Shown: positions 25,928-34,218, counted from the first letter of the stretch. The stretch is DNA of 64,000 nt from Sphingomonas sp. (GCF_019635515.1 NZ_JAHBZI010000001.1:868001-932000), one strand, 5' to 3'. Made by a program: numbers and translations. The notes: a model not told the origin generated them from the sequence alone.

Positions 25928-26710
25928 ATGGCCAGCGCGCCACAGCAGCAGCTTCCGTTGTTCTATAACCAGCTCGAACCGCTTTCGAGCCAGGTTCACG
26001 GCGATCTCAAGGTTCGCGTCCTCGACAAGGCGCCGTTCCTCGCCAAGCATCACGCCGTGCCGGTCACGGTCGAGGAATTCCCCCTCGTCCAGCGCTACAT
26101 GCCGATCGTCTTCTCCGCCGGCGAGGATCCCGTTCCGCTCGCGTTGATGGGTCTCAACGAAGGCGTCAACGTCTTCATCGACGATGAAGGCAAGCTGATC
26201 GATCCGAACTTCTATGTTCCGGCCTATATCCGCCGCTATCCCTATCTGCTCGCCCGCCTGCGTCCCGACGCCGACGAGCTGTCGCTGTGCTTCGATCCGA
26301 CCTCGGAGACGATCGGCAAGTTCGACGAGGGCCAGCCGCTGTTCGAGAATGGCGAGCCGAGCGCGGTGACCAAGGAAATCCTGGCGTTCAACGAGCAGTT
26401 CGAACAGGCCGGTCAGCGCACCGCGATGTTCATGAAGGACTTGCAGGAGCTCGACCTGCTGACCGACGGCGAGACCTCGATCCAGCCCGACGGCGCCGAG
26501 CAGCCTTTCGTGTATCGCGGCTTCCAGATGATCGACGAGAAGAAGCTCAACGAGCTGCGCGGCGACCAGCTTCGCAAGATCGTGCAGAACGGCATGTTGC
26601 CGCTCATCTATGCGCACCTGTTCTCGCTGCAGCTGATGCGCGACGTCTTCGCCGCGCAGGTTCGCCTCGGCAAGATGCCGCAGCCGCAGCTGGTTCCGCC
26701 GGCCGTCTGA
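25928..26710 (+). CDS. SapC family protein
   Basis: A 260-residue protein of the SapC family, named after a Campylobacter S-layer-associated gene. Here it has no signal peptide. Conserved features seen are LFYNQLEPLSSQVHGDLKV at the start, HAVPVTVEEFPLVQRYMPIVF near residue 42, and FYVPAYIRRYPYLLA near 97. In alphaproteobacteria such genes often sit near TonB receptors, but here it is solitary. GGAG lies eight bases before the ATG, and a strong terminator follows the stop. Role unproven. Confidence 0.88.
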   Translation: MASAPQQQLPLFYNQLEPLSSQVHGDLKVRVLDKAPFLAKHHAVPVTVEEFPLVQRYMPIVFSAGEDPVPLALMGLNEGVNVFIDDEGKLIDPNFYVPAYIRRYPYLLARLRPDADELSLCFDPTSETIGKFDEGQPLFENGEPSAVTKEILAFNEQFEQAGQRTAMFMKDLQELDLLTDGETSIQPDGAEQPFVYRGFQMIDEKKLNELRGDQLRKIVQNGMLPLIYAHLFSLQLMRDVFAAQVRLGKMPQPQLVPPAV

Positions 26711-26737
26711 GACGCCAGCAACCGCGCTGAACGATTG

Positions 26738-26785
26738 GAGCGCGGCGATCGCCCTTCGCGGGGGGTGATCGCCGCGCTCTTTTTT
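26738..26785 (+). terminator. Rho-independent terminator of sapC
   Basis: A 13-bp perfect stem, GAGCGCGGCGATC (26738-26750) with its complement at 26767-26779, is followed by TTTTTT. It lies 27 bases after the sapC stop. Confidence 0.93.
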
Positions 26786-26794
26786 CGGGTCTTG

Positions 26795-26912
26795 CAATGT
26801 AGGATTCCGCCTGCTTGGCTGAAAACCCAGCGTGCCTCGGCTCTGAAATCGCTGGCCGAGATCATCCAAATCCGATGCCCATGGTCAGTGCGACCATTGG
26901 GACCATTCGCGC
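26795..26912 (+). repeat. Dispersed intergenic repeat, copy A
   Basis: Bounded on the left by CAATGTAGGATT and on the right by a 35-base block (26878-26912) that contains ATGGTCAGTGCGACC and GGGACCATTCGC. The same two blocks, in the same order and orientation, recur at 51192-51357 with one mismatch in the right block. The interior differs in length and sequence. No coding frame is supported here; the rest of 26913-27012 shows nothing I can assign. Confidence 0.6.
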
Positions 26913-27012
26913 CGGATTGGCCTGCGCTCGACAGGTTTCCGAGGCGTTCATGCCTCCATCCCAGTGCCTCGCAACGGCTGGCCGCTGACTGGGCACGGTC
27001 TCCCGCAGCCCC

Positions 27013-27040
27013 TTGAACAATCTGACCTTTCACCTATATT
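27013..27040 (+). promoter_or_regulatory. Predicted promoter of the small RNA
   Basis: TTGAAC (27013-27018) and TATATT (27035-27040) are separated by 16 bases, a near-consensus sigma-70 promoter in an otherwise GC-rich region. Initiation is expected near 27047. Confidence 0.7.
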
Positions 27041-27046
27041 TGTCCT

Positions 27047-27152
27047 GTACGACCTTGTGTTCCCCCTTTCGCGAGGTCGTGCGGCACACCTTCGGGTGTG
27101 TCTCCTCCCTGAACCTTGGCCACCTCGTGGGTAACCGCGGGGTGGTTTTTTT
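27047..27152 (+). ncRNA. Candidate trans-acting small RNA with anti-Shine-Dalgarno motif
   Basis: About 106 nt. Hairpin 1 is ACGACCT/AGGTCGT (27049-27055 with 27074-27080) enclosing a C/U-rich loop (TTCCCCCTTT). Hairpin 2 is CACACC-TTCG-GGTGTG (27085-27100), a UUCG tetraloop. An unpaired stretch with CTCCTCCC at 27102-27109 could base-pair with ribosome-binding sites. The RNA ends in a terminator with seven T. It has its own promoter, and no open frame fits. The layout resembles alphaproteobacterial small RNAs with CCUCC loops. The opposite-strand gene at 27167 cannot use this terminator because the T-tract is on the plus strand. Confidence 0.72.
27120..27152 (+). terminator. Rho-independent terminator of the small RNA
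   Basis: CCACCTCG (27120-27127) pairs with CGGGGTGG (27138-27145), one G-U included, around a 10-base loop and is followed by TTTTTTT. Confidence 0.88.
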
Positions 27153-27166
27153 ATGTGCTGCTTCCG

Positions 27167-28012
27167 CTACTCAGCGGCGAGCGCGGCGGGGAGGGCCTCG
27201 TCGGCCAGCGCGTCGATGATCGCGCGCAGCAGCTGCACCGCCGCCTTCAGCCCCGGCCCGGGCTGGTCGAACGCGGTGTCGAGATAGAGGCTGCGGTCGA
27301 ACTCCAACTGGATCGCATGCACCCCGCGTCGGGGATCGCCATGCTTCTCCAGAATGTGACCGCCCGAATAGGGCGTGTTCGCGGCGCAGGCGATGCCATG
27401 GGCGCGGGCCACGCCCTCGATCCGCCCGGTGAAGCGCGCCGCCGCCGATTTGCCGAAGCGGTCGCCCAGCACCAGCCGGGGCGCCGAGGCCGGATCGCCC
27501 AAGGGCGGCATCGAATGCACGTCGAGCAGCACCGCCACGCCGAACCGGGCTCGTGCCGAAGCGAGCGCGGCGGCAACTGCGGCGTGGTAGGGCCGGTGAT
27601 CCTCGCGGATCCGCGTCTCGACCTCGTCCGCCGACAAGCGCCGCGACCAGATATCGCCCGAACTGCCGACGCGGCGTGGTACCAGCCCCAGGCCGCTGCG
27701 CAACTTGGCCGATAGCGGCGGTCCGCCGGCGCGGGCGCCGTCGTCCAGCCGGGGGTCGCGCTCCTGCTCGCTGCGGTTGAGGTCGATCCAGGCGCGCGGG
27801 CGCTCGGCGACGAACAGCGTCTCGCATTCGCGCGCGCCCAGCGCGATGGCATCGGCGTGGCGGTCTTCCAGTCCGCGGATGCCCGCCAGCGGCACGCGCA
27901 ACGCCGCGCGCAGCGGCAGCGGATAGTCGCGCCCGGCATGCGGCACCGACAGCACCACTGGGCTGATCGGTTCCTTGGAGCCATAGAGTGCGAACGGCGG
28001 GGTTGCGGTCAC
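27167..28012 (-). CDS. N-formylglutamate amidohydrolase family protein
   Basis: A 281-residue metal-dependent amidohydrolase of the HutG2/N-formylglutamate type. Conserved blocks are VVLSVPHAGRDYP near residue 20 and GLEDRHADAI near 48. WIDLNRSEQERDP lies near 78, DVHSMPP near 165, and NTPYSGGHILEKHG near 212. These supply the zinc ligands and catalytic residues of the family. No other histidine-utilisation gene is nearby, so the substrate could differ from N-formylglutamate. It is convergent with the small RNA, with 14 bases between the ends. Confidence 0.87.
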   Translation of the reverse strand: MTATPPFALYGSKEPISPVVLSVPHAGRDYPLPLRAALRVPLAGIRGLEDRHADAIALGARECETLFVAERPRAWIDLNRSEQERDPRLDDGARAGGPPLSAKLRSGLGLVPRRVGSSGDIWSRRLSADEVETRIREDHRPYHAAVAAALASARARFGVAVLLDVHSMPPLGDPASAPRLVLGDRFGKSAAARFTGRIEGVARAHGIACAANTPYSGGHILEKHGDPRRGVHAIQLEFDRSLYLDTAFDQPGPGLKAAVQLLRAIIDALADEALPAALAAE

Positions 28013-28114
28013 CCGTTCAGCCTAGGCACGCCGCGCCCGCGCGGCAATGCGTGGCTGGAAAATCTTAAGGGCTTTGAGCTATGTACCGGCTCGAATGATT
28101 GGGGTGGGGCAACG

Positions 28115-28489
28115 ATGATCCGGATTCTGCTGGCCGAGGACGATCGCGTGATGCGGGAATATCTCACCCGCGCGCTCGAGCGGTCGGGCTATGCCGTCAG
28201 CGCGGTCGATCGCGGCACCGAGGCGCTGCCCCTGCTCGAAAATGAGCGGTTCGATCTGCTCCTCACCGATATCGTCATGCCGGAAATGGACGGCATTGAG
28301 CTGGCGCAAAAGGCCAGCGAACTGGCGCCCGACATGCGGGTGATGTTCATCACTGGCTTCGCGGCGGTCACGCTCAAGGCCGGAAAGCAGGTCCCGCAGG
28401 CGCGGATCCTCTCCAAACCCTTCCATCTGCGCGACCTGGTGCTGGAGGTCGATCGGCTGTTCGAAGCCGAGAATGCCAGCCTGAATTAA
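28115..28489 (+). CDS. cpdR: Single-domain response regulator CpdR
   Basis: A 124-residue receiver domain without an output domain. In alphaproteobacteria CpdR, when unphosphorylated, primes ClpXP to degrade CtrA and other cell-cycle proteins. Acidic pocket AEDDR near residue 7, phosphoacceptor Asp in LLTDIVMPEMDG near 51, Thr/Ser in FITGFAA near 80 and Lys in LSKPFHLRDLV near 102 are all present. The start MIRILLAEDD at 28115 has GGGGTGGGG upstream. tRNA-Val follows 59 bases later. The call rests on size and the typical start; other single-domain receivers exist. Confidence 0.85.
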   Translation: MIRILLAEDDRVMREYLTRALERSGYAVSAVDRGTEALPLLENERFDLLLTDIVMPEMDGIELAQKASELAPDMRVMFITGFAAVTLKAGKQVPQARILSKPFHLRDLVLEVDRLFEAENASLN

Positions 28490-28548
28490 ATCGCGTTTCG
28501 GGTGCTTGCGCGGGGGCACAACCCCCGCTAGAGGCGTCCGACCATTGA

Positions 28549-28623
28549 GGGCGTGTAGCTCAGTGGTAGAGCACTGTGTTGACATCGCAGGGGTCGCAAG
28601 TTCAATCCTTGCCACGCCCACCA
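28549..28623 (+). tRNA. tRNA-Val (GAC)
   Basis: A 75-nt gene with encoded CCA. The acceptor stem GGGCGTG pairs with CACGCCC. The D arm contains TAGCTCAGTGGTAGA. The anticodon loop is TTGACAT with anticodon GAC at 28581-28583. The T arm has the GTTCAATCC motif as AAGTTCAATCCTT. A terminator-like inverted repeat follows. Confidence 0.97.
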
Positions 28624-28626
28624 TTC

Positions 28627-28664
28627 AAAAAGCCCGCTGAGGCCCTTGGTCTCGCGGGCTTTTT
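28627..28664 (+). terminator. Bidirectional Rho-independent terminator after tRNA-Val
   Basis: AAAAAGCCCGC (28627-28637) pairs with GCGGGCTTTTT (28654-28664), giving T-tracts on both strands. It can end the tRNA transcript and also the convergent minus-strand gene. Confidence 0.9.
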
Positions 28665-28715
28665 ATTGCCCGGCGAATAGCTCGCCAGTTGCCCGGTCCG
28701 AGCCGGGCTTGTGCT

Positions 28716-29216
28716 TTAAATCATGGATTTCGCGGGCGTGGGCAGGCCGAGCCCGCTGCAATAGCCGATAAGCGACGGATTGCTGTCCGGCATGGGGAAG
28801 AACGGGTCGGCGGTGCATTCGCCGATCAGGTCCAGCATCGGGCAGCCTGCGACATTCGTCCGATTATTATAGAGACGATGCCGATTTGGCTGCCACGTGA
28901 TCGAGAGCGACGAATCCGCTACGAACAGGGTTCGCGTGCCGAGCTTCGGCGGCGTGACATCTATCAGATTCCCGGTCGGATCCTCCCATACGCTATGGCA
29001 GTTGCCGAGCACGCATTGTGGAAATTGCCATAGTGCCCAACCCAGTACGCGACGCCCGCCCGCCACGCTAACGCGATGGTTAGCGGATACGTGACAAAAA
29101 TCGGGCGAATAGCCTGCGCCGACATCGACATAATCAAGGAATATCGGGTCCGGCAGACCCCAAAGGGCCAGGAACTGCAGAACGTCGGGGTCTGTCGGTT
29201 GTGGCAGAGTGAACAA
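28716..29216 (-). CDS. Hypothetical 166-residue protein
   Basis: The start is a TTG with AGGA upstream. No signal peptide is seen. The central block RVLGWALWQFPQCVLGNCHSVWEDPTGNLIDVTP (residues about 55-90; quoted in two parts: RVLGWALWQFPQCVLG and NCHSVWEDPTGNLIDVTP) resembles uncharacterised proteins with a GWxLW...HxVWxxPxGxLxDVTP pattern. The protein has four or five Cys. It is less GC-biased than its neighbours and lies between tRNA-Val and the btuB riboswitch. It may have been acquired, but no element boundaries are visible. Function unknown. Confidence 0.65.
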   Translation of the reverse strand: MFTLPQPTDPDVLQFLALWGLPDPIFLDYVDVGAGYSPDFCHVSANHRVSVAGGRRVLGWALWQFPQCVLGNCHSVWEDPTGNLIDVTPPKLGTRTLFVADSSLSITWQPNRHRLYNNRTNVAGCPMLDLIGECTADPFFPMPDSNPSLIGYCSGLGLPTPAKSMI

Positions 29217-29479
29217 GGTGAATCCTATCCGGGGCGCTTCTGGATTCTATACTCCACATCGCCCGTCAGCGCATCGTCGAGCGCCGCCGCGAGTGTTTCC
29301 AGCCGATGGTCCGAGCAGTACTGGGCGCTGGCCGACGCCCGGGCCGGTGATCTCGTCGCTATAGCGGGCGGTCAGCCCGACCCAGCAAGACACAATCCAT
29401 CCCGATGCGGGAGCGTAACGACCGGCTCGCCTGTAGGTTCCCCGTTGCGCAATGCAGCATGCGCGACTAGAGGCCGGCT
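29217..29479. other. Intergenic stretch with possible decayed coding remnant
   Basis: On the minus strand one frame reads GLTARYSDEITGPGVGQ, and a second, shifted frame reads CSDHRLETLAAALDDAL and ends just before the hypothetical gene at 29216. Neither has a start codon that yields a whole protein. The join would need a frameshift near 29320-29340. I treat this as a possible pseudogene trace and not as a gene. Confidence 0.3.
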
Positions 29480-29645
29480 CGTGACAGGTTCCCCGCAAGG
29501 GGATCAAAAAGGGAATTCGGTCCGATGCCGAAGCTGCCCCCGCAACTGTGACCGGTTAGTTGCCGCGCCATCATGCCACTGAGCGAAAGTTCGGGAAGGC
29601 GGCGCGCCAGCGTTGACCCGGGAGCCAGGAGACCTGCCCGTCACG
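29480..29645 (+). promoter_or_regulatory. Cobalamin riboswitch upstream of btuB
   Basis: All hallmark segments of the B12 element are present in order: CAGGTTCCCCGCAAGGGG, GGGAATTCGGT, then GAAGCTGCCCCCGCAACTGT (29530-29549), GCCACTG, GGGAAGGC and the B12 box GAGCCAGGAGACCTGCC (29622-29638). It lies about 125 bases before the btuB start. Adenosylcobalamin binding is expected to switch off the btuBFCD transcript or its translation. Confidence 0.95.
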
Positions 29646-29770
29646 GTCGATTCCTTTGCGCGGGCGGGGTGCACCGGGCGAACGAGGGGCGAAATCCCTT
29701 GCGTGAGCGACACCGAACCGGGTCGCCTGCGCCACTTCAGGCAAACGGCCCAAGCAATGGGTGTCTTGTT

Positions 29771-31642
29771 ATGAAGTTCAAATTCCTCCTCTGCGCCTCG
29801 GCGGCGCTGCTGCCGGCATTCCCCGCCTTCGCACAGACCGGCCCTGACGATGACGACACGATCGTCGTCACCGCCACCGGTATCGCCCAGCCGATCGATC
29901 AGGTCGGTCAGGCTGTCACCGTGCTCGATGCCGAGACGATCCGCACCCGCCAGGACGTCAGCGTTGCTGATCTGCTCGCGACCACGCCCGGCGTGCGCTT
30001 CAACCGCACCGGCACCACCGGCTCGGTCACCGGCATCTCGCTGCGCGGCGCCGAGACCAACCAGACCCTGGTTCTGGTCGATGGCGTCAAGGTCAACGAT
30101 CCCAGCGCGATCGGCGACGGCTTCGATTTCGGCAACCTGCTGATCGGCAATATCAACCGGATCGAAGTGCTGCGCGGGTCGAACTCGGTGGCCTATGGCA
30201 GCCAGGCGATCGGCGGCGTCGTCAGCGTGACCACCGTCAACCCCACCGACGGGTTCGCGGCGAACGCCTCGGCCGATTACGGCTACAGCAACACGCTCAA
30301 CGGCAAGGCGAACATCGCCGCCGGCAGCGGCATGGTCTCGGGCTCGGCGGGCATCGCCTATTTCGACACCGACGGTATCTCGTCGGCGGCGCGTTCGTTC
30401 GGCGCGACCGAGAAGGACGGCTATCGCAACCTCACCGCCAATGCGAAGCTCAAGGTCGCCTTCACCGACGCGGTCAGCCTCGATCTGCGCGGCTATTACA
30501 TCGATGCCGATCTCGATCTCGATGCCTTTTTCGGTCCGCCCGCCGACACGCCCGACGTCAGCAAGTCGCAGCAATATGTCGGCTATGCCGGCCTCAACGC
30601 GGCGTTGTTCGGCGGCGTGCTCAGCAACCGGCTGGGCGTTACCTATTTCAAGCACGACCGCGACTATTATTTCGCGCCCAGCAACGCGCCGGATTATGGC
30701 TATTCGGGCAAGACGCTGCGCTTCGAATATCAGGGCGTGCTGCAGCCGGTCGAGCAGGCGAAGCTGATCTTCGGCTATGAGCATGAGCGCCCCGAATACA
30801 CCTTCTTCGGCTTTGGCTCGACCAGCGCGGCCAAGGCGCGGCTCGACAGCTTCTACGGCCTTGCCGTGGTCCAGCCGGTCACCGGCCTGTCGGTCACCGG
30901 CGGCGTGCGCCATGACCAGCACAGCCAGTTCGGCGGTGCGACCACGTTCGGCGCCAACGCCAATTATTCGCCCAACCAGGGCGAGACCAACATCCGCTTC
31001 AGCTATGGCGAGGGTTTCAAGGCGCCGTCGCTCTATCAGCTCTATGACAGCTTCAGCGGCAATGCCGCGCTGCGCCCCGAGCGTTCGCAAAGCTATGATG
31101 TCGGCCTCGACCAGAATTTCGGGCGCCATGTCACCGCCGCGGTCACGCTGTTCACCCGTGATACCCGCAACCAGATCAACTACGACACCACCACCTTCAC
31201 CTACGGCAATATCGATCGCACCCGGGCCAAGGGCGCCGAAGTGTCGCTGGCGCTGCGCCCGATCGACGCGCTGAGCTTCACCGCCGCCTATTCGTACATC
31301 GATGCGAAGGATCGTTCGCCCGGCTCGCTCAACTTCGGCAAGCGCCTCGCCCGCCGCGCCGAGGATGCGGTCAGCGTCTCGGTCGATTACGACTGGTCGT
31401 TCGGACTCAAGACCGGCGCGACCTTGACTCATGTCGGCGCCAGCTTCGACGATCCGGCGAACGCCCGGCGGCTTCAGGGCTATGTGCTGGCCGGCTTGCG
31501 GGCGTCGCTGCCGATCGGCGAGCATCTGGAGGTCTATGGCCGCGTCGATAACCTCTTCGATGAGCAATACAGCACCGCCTATGGCTTCGGCACCTATGGC
31601 CGCGCCGCCTATGCCGGCGTGCGGGTGAAGCTCGGCAAGTGA
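29771..31642 (+). CDS. btuB: TonB-dependent cobalamin receptor BtuB
   Basis: Outer-membrane vitamin B12 receptor of 623 residues. A signal peptide spans about residues 1-21 (ending AFAQ), and a TonB box-like DTIVVTATG follows at about 27-35. The plug domain includes GVRFNRTGTTGSVTGISLRG and RIEVLRGSNSVAYGSQAIGGVV. The remainder is a beta-barrel whose last strand ends in GVRVKLGK without the usual terminal Phe. The upstream cobalamin riboswitch and the downstream BtuF, BtuC and BtuD support the assignment strongly. The longer frame through the riboswitch is not coding. Confidence 0.95.
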   Translation: MKFKFLLCASAALLPAFPAFAQTGPDDDDTIVVTATGIAQPIDQVGQAVTVLDAETIRTRQDVSVADLLATTPGVRFNRTGTTGSVTGISLRGAETNQTLVLVDGVKVNDPSAIGDGFDFGNLLIGNINRIEVLRGSNSVAYGSQAIGGVVSVTTVNPTDGFAANASADYGYSNTLNGKANIAAGSGMVSGSAGIAYFDTDGISSAARSFGATEKDGYRNLTANAKLKVAFTDAVSLDLRGYYIDADLDLDAFFGPPADTPDVSKSQQYVGYAGLNAALFGGVLSNRLGVTYFKHDRDYYFAPSNAPDYGYSGKTLRFEYQGVLQPVEQAKLIFGYEHERPEYTFFGFGSTSAAKARLDSFYGLAVVQPVTGLSVTGGVRHDQHSQFGGATTFGANANYSPNQGETNIRFSYGEGFKAPSLYQLYDSFSGNAALRPERSQSYDVGLDQNFGRHVTAAVTLFTRDTRNQINYDTTTFTYGNIDRTRAKGAEVSLALRPIDALSFTAAYSYIDAKDRSPGSLNFGKRLARRAEDAVSVSVDYDWSFGLKTGATLTHVGASFDDPANARRLQGYVLAGLRASLPIGEHLEVYGRVDNLFDEQYSTAYGFGTYGRAAYAGVRVKLGK

Positions 31643-32469
31643 GGCTGACGATCCCGCCGCTGCTGATGCTCGCGCTGGCGGGCTGTGCCCCGGCAAACGC
31701 GCTGGGCGGCGGCGGGATCGTCTCCACCAATCCCTGCGCGGACGCGATGCTGGTCGAACTGGTCCCGGCTGGCCGCATCGCCGCGATCAGCCATTACTCG
31801 CAGGACCCGGCGGCGACTTCGATCCCGCTCGATATCGCCCGCCGCTTCCGCACCACCACCGGCACCGCCGAGGAGGTCGTGGCGATGCGGCCCGATCTGG
31901 TGATCGCCAGCAGCTTCACTTCGCCCGCCACCCGCGAAGCCTATCGCCGGGCCGGGCTGAAGACGCTCTACCTCGATTCCCCGGTCACCATCGAAGCCAG
32001 CAAGGCGCAGGTGACAGAGCTTGCCGCCGCGGTCGGTGCCGAGGGGCAGGGTAGGGCGATGAACGAGCGTATCGACCGCGCCGTCACCGCCGCCAACTGG
32101 AACGGTACGCAGATCCCGGCGCTGATCTGGATCGGCGGCAATCTCGTCTCGGGCGGCGGCAATCTGCTCGACGAGATGATGACCCGCGCCGGCTTCTCGG
32201 ATCATGCCGCGCATTACGGCCTGCAATTCACCGGCAATCTGCCGATGGAGCGGATCATCGTCGATCCGCCTCGCGTGATGCTGGTCCCCGACGCGCCCGG
32301 CCGCATGGCCTCCTCGCGCGCCGCCCAGTTGCGCAGCCGCGCCCTGGCGCATCTCGGCGGCAAGGTGACCGAGGCGCGTTTCCCGCGCGATCTCGTCAAT
32401 TGCGGTGGCCCGGTGATCGCCAAGGCGATGACGCGGCTTGCCGAAGTGCGGCGGAGCGTAGGGCGGTGA
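31639..32469 (+). CDS. btuF: Cobalamin ABC transporter substrate-binding protein BtuF
   Basis: Periplasmic B12-binding protein of 276 residues, one class III SBP domain. The signal ends in the lipobox LALAGC, so it may be lipid-anchored at about Cys17. STNPCADAMLVELVPAGRIAAISHY and RPDLVIASSF are typical of BtuF/FecB-like proteins. The GTG start overlaps the btuB stop (GTGA). It collects B12 delivered by BtuB and passes it to BtuCD. Confidence 0.92.
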   Translation: MRLTIPPLLMLALAGCAPANALGGGGIVSTNPCADAMLVELVPAGRIAAISHYSQDPAATSIPLDIARRFRTTTGTAEEVVAMRPDLVIASSFTSPATREAYRRAGLKTLYLDSPVTIEASKAQVTELAAAVGAEGQGRAMNERIDRAVTAANWNGTQIPALIWIGGNLVSGGGNLLDEMMTRAGFSDHAAHYGLQFTGNLPMERIIVDPPRVMLVPDAPGRMASSRAAQLRSRALAHLGGKVTEARFPRDLVNCGGPVIAKAMTRLAEVRRSVGR

Positions 32470-33437
32470 AGCGCCTGTCGCTCAACCTCGCGCTCGCGGC
32501 GCTGGTCGCGATCCTGTTTCTCGCCTCGCTGATGGCGGGCAAGGCGTGGGTGCCGTTTTCCGCCTGGTTCACCCATGATCCGCGCTGGTGGATCGTCGCC
32601 GAGCTCCGCCTGCCGCGCGCCATCCTCGGGGCCGGCATCGGCGCCGCGCTCGGCCTCACTGGCGCGGTGTTGCAGGGCTTCCTGCGCAACCCGCTCGCCG
32701 ACCCTAGCGTGGTCGGCGTTTCCTCCTGCGCCGCCCTGGGCGCGGTCGCATCGATCGTCCTGCTCTCCGCCAGCGCGCCGCTGATCATCTTCGGCAGCGC
32801 CATGCTCGCCGCCGCCGGCGGGATGGCTTTGCTCGCCGGACTCGCCTGGCGGTCGCAAAGCGCGGTCGCCTTCATCCTCGTCGGCACCGTCCTCGCCAGC
32901 CTGGCGGGCGCGCTCACCGCCTTCCTGATCTCGATCGCGCCAAACCCCTATGCCACCGCCGAGATCATCGACTGGATCATGGGCTCGCTCACCGATCGCA
33001 GCTTCAGCGAGGTCCAGTTCGCGATGCCGTTCATCGCCCTTGGCTGCGCGGCGCTGCTGTTCACCGGCCGCGCCCTCGACGCGCTGACGCTCGGCGAGGA
33101 TGCCGCCCGCTCGCTCGGCCTCAGCCTTCGGCGCACCCAGATGCTGATCGTCCTCGGGGCGGGGCTGGCGGTCGGCGCCAGCGTCGCGGTCACCGGGGTG
33201 GTCGGGTTTGTCGGCCTGATCGTGCCGCATCTGCTGCGTCCGTTGACCGGCGCGCGGCCTTCGGCGCTGCTGCTGCCTTCGGCGCTGGGCGGCGCGGTAC
33301 TGGTGCTTGCGGCCGACAGCCTCGTCCGCCTCGGACCCGGCGCGACCGAGATCCGCCTCGGCGTCGCGATGGCACTGATCGGCACGCCCTTCTTCTTCGC
33401 GCTGCTGCTCAGGATGCGGAGGTCGGCATGGATCTGA
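32466..33437 (+). CDS. btuC: Cobalamin ABC transporter permease BtuC
   Basis: FecCD-type permease of 323 residues with about nine to ten membrane helices. Typical segments are RLPRAILGAGIGAALGLTGA near residue 53, NPLADPSVVGVSSCAALGA near 77, GLSLRRTQM near 218 as part of the ATPase coupling region, and GVVGFVGLIVPHLLR near 243. The GTG start overlaps the btuF stop (GTGA). The last 10 bases overlap btuD. Confidence 0.94.
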   Translation: MKRLSLNLALAALVAILFLASLMAGKAWVPFSAWFTHDPRWWIVAELRLPRAILGAGIGAALGLTGAVLQGFLRNPLADPSVVGVSSCAALGAVASIVLLSASAPLIIFGSAMLAAAGGMALLAGLAWRSQSAVAFILVGTVLASLAGALTAFLISIAPNPYATAEIIDWIMGSLTDRSFSEVQFAMPFIALGCAALLFTGRALDALTLGEDAARSLGLSLRRTQMLIVLGAGLAVGASVAVTGVVGFVGLIVPHLLRPLTGARPSALLLPSALGGAVLVLAADSLVRLGPGATEIRLGVAMALIGTPFFFALLLRMRRSAWI

Positions 33438-34195
33438 CCATCGACCGCCTTTCGCTCAGCCTCGGCAAGCGCCAGGTTCTCCACGATGTCAGCGCCGTGC
33501 TGCGCCCCGGCCGCGTCACCGCGATCCTCGGCGCCAACGGTTCGGGCAAGACCACTCTGGTCAAGGTGCTGGCGGGCCTGCTTCCGGGCGATCTCCGCCT
33601 CGGCGACCGGCGCATCGACGCCCTCGATCCCCGCGAGCGCGCCCGCGCCATCGGCTATCTCCCGCAGGACGGCGCGGTGCATTGGGACGTCACCGTCGAA
33701 AGCCTTGTCGCGCTCGGGCGCCTGCCGCACCGCGCGCCCTTTGCCGGACTCTCGCCAGCCGACGAAGAGGCCATCGCCCGGGCCCTTGCCGCCACCGAGA
33801 CCGCCGAACTCGCCCACCGCCTCGTCGCCGAGCTATCCGGGGGCGAACGCGCCCGTGTCCTGCTCGCCCGCGTCCTCGCCGGCCAGCCTTCATGGCTCCT
33901 CGCCGATGAACCGCTCGCCAGTCTCGATCCCCAGCACCAGCTCGGCCTGCTCGATCGCCTCCGCGCGCTGGCGGGCGAGGGGATGGGCGTGGTCATCGTC
34001 CTCCACGACCTGATCCAGGCCGCCCGCGCCGCCGACGATGTCCTGCTGCTCCGCGAAGGCAGGGTCGTCGTCTTCGCCCCCGCCGCCGAAGCCCTTTCCC
34101 CCGAGCATCTCCGCGCCGCCTTCGGCGTCGAGGTGATGCAGGTTCGCGACGAAGCGGGACGCCTCCTTCCCGTGCCGATCGGCAGGAACCGCTGA
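33428..34195 (+). CDS. btuD: Cobalamin ABC transporter ATPase BtuD
   Basis: ABC ATPase of 255 residues that powers B12 import with BtuC. Walker A is GANGSGKT near residue 35, the Q-loop is in YLPQDGAVHWDV, the signature is LSGGERARVLLARVLA near 138, and Walker B is WLLADEPLASLD near 158 with the H-loop His in VLHDL near 193. It is the last gene of the btu transcript. mmsA starts 78 bases later with its own candidate operator. Confidence 0.94.
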   Translation: MDLTIDRLSLSLGKRQVLHDVSAVLRPGRVTAILGANGSGKTTLVKVLAGLLPGDLRLGDRRIDALDPRERARAIGYLPQDGAVHWDVTVESLVALGRLPHRAPFAGLSPADEEAIARALAATETAELAHRLVAELSGGERARVLLARVLAGQPSWLLADEPLASLDPQHQLGLLDRLRALAGEGMGVVIVLHDLIQAARAADDVLLLREGRVVVFAPAAEALSPEHLRAAFGVEVMQVRDEAGRLLPVPIGRNR

Positions 34196-34218
34196 CAGAG
34201 CGGTTTCGCTGTGCCAAA

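Noticed and set aside
28490..28548. GCGGGGG/CCCCCGC hairpin after cpdR as a terminator
   Set aside because: No T-tract follows the stem, so termination there is not supported; the cpdR transcript may run into the tRNA.
29247..29507. An 86-codon minus-strand frame before the riboswitch
   Set aside because: It overlaps the riboswitch, has no ribosome site, and its plausible segment breaks into another frame. It is noted only as a possible remnant.
29504..31696. A 730-codon minus-strand frame opposite btuB
   Set aside because: No recognisable motif, and it covers the cobalamin riboswitch. btuB on the other strand is clear.
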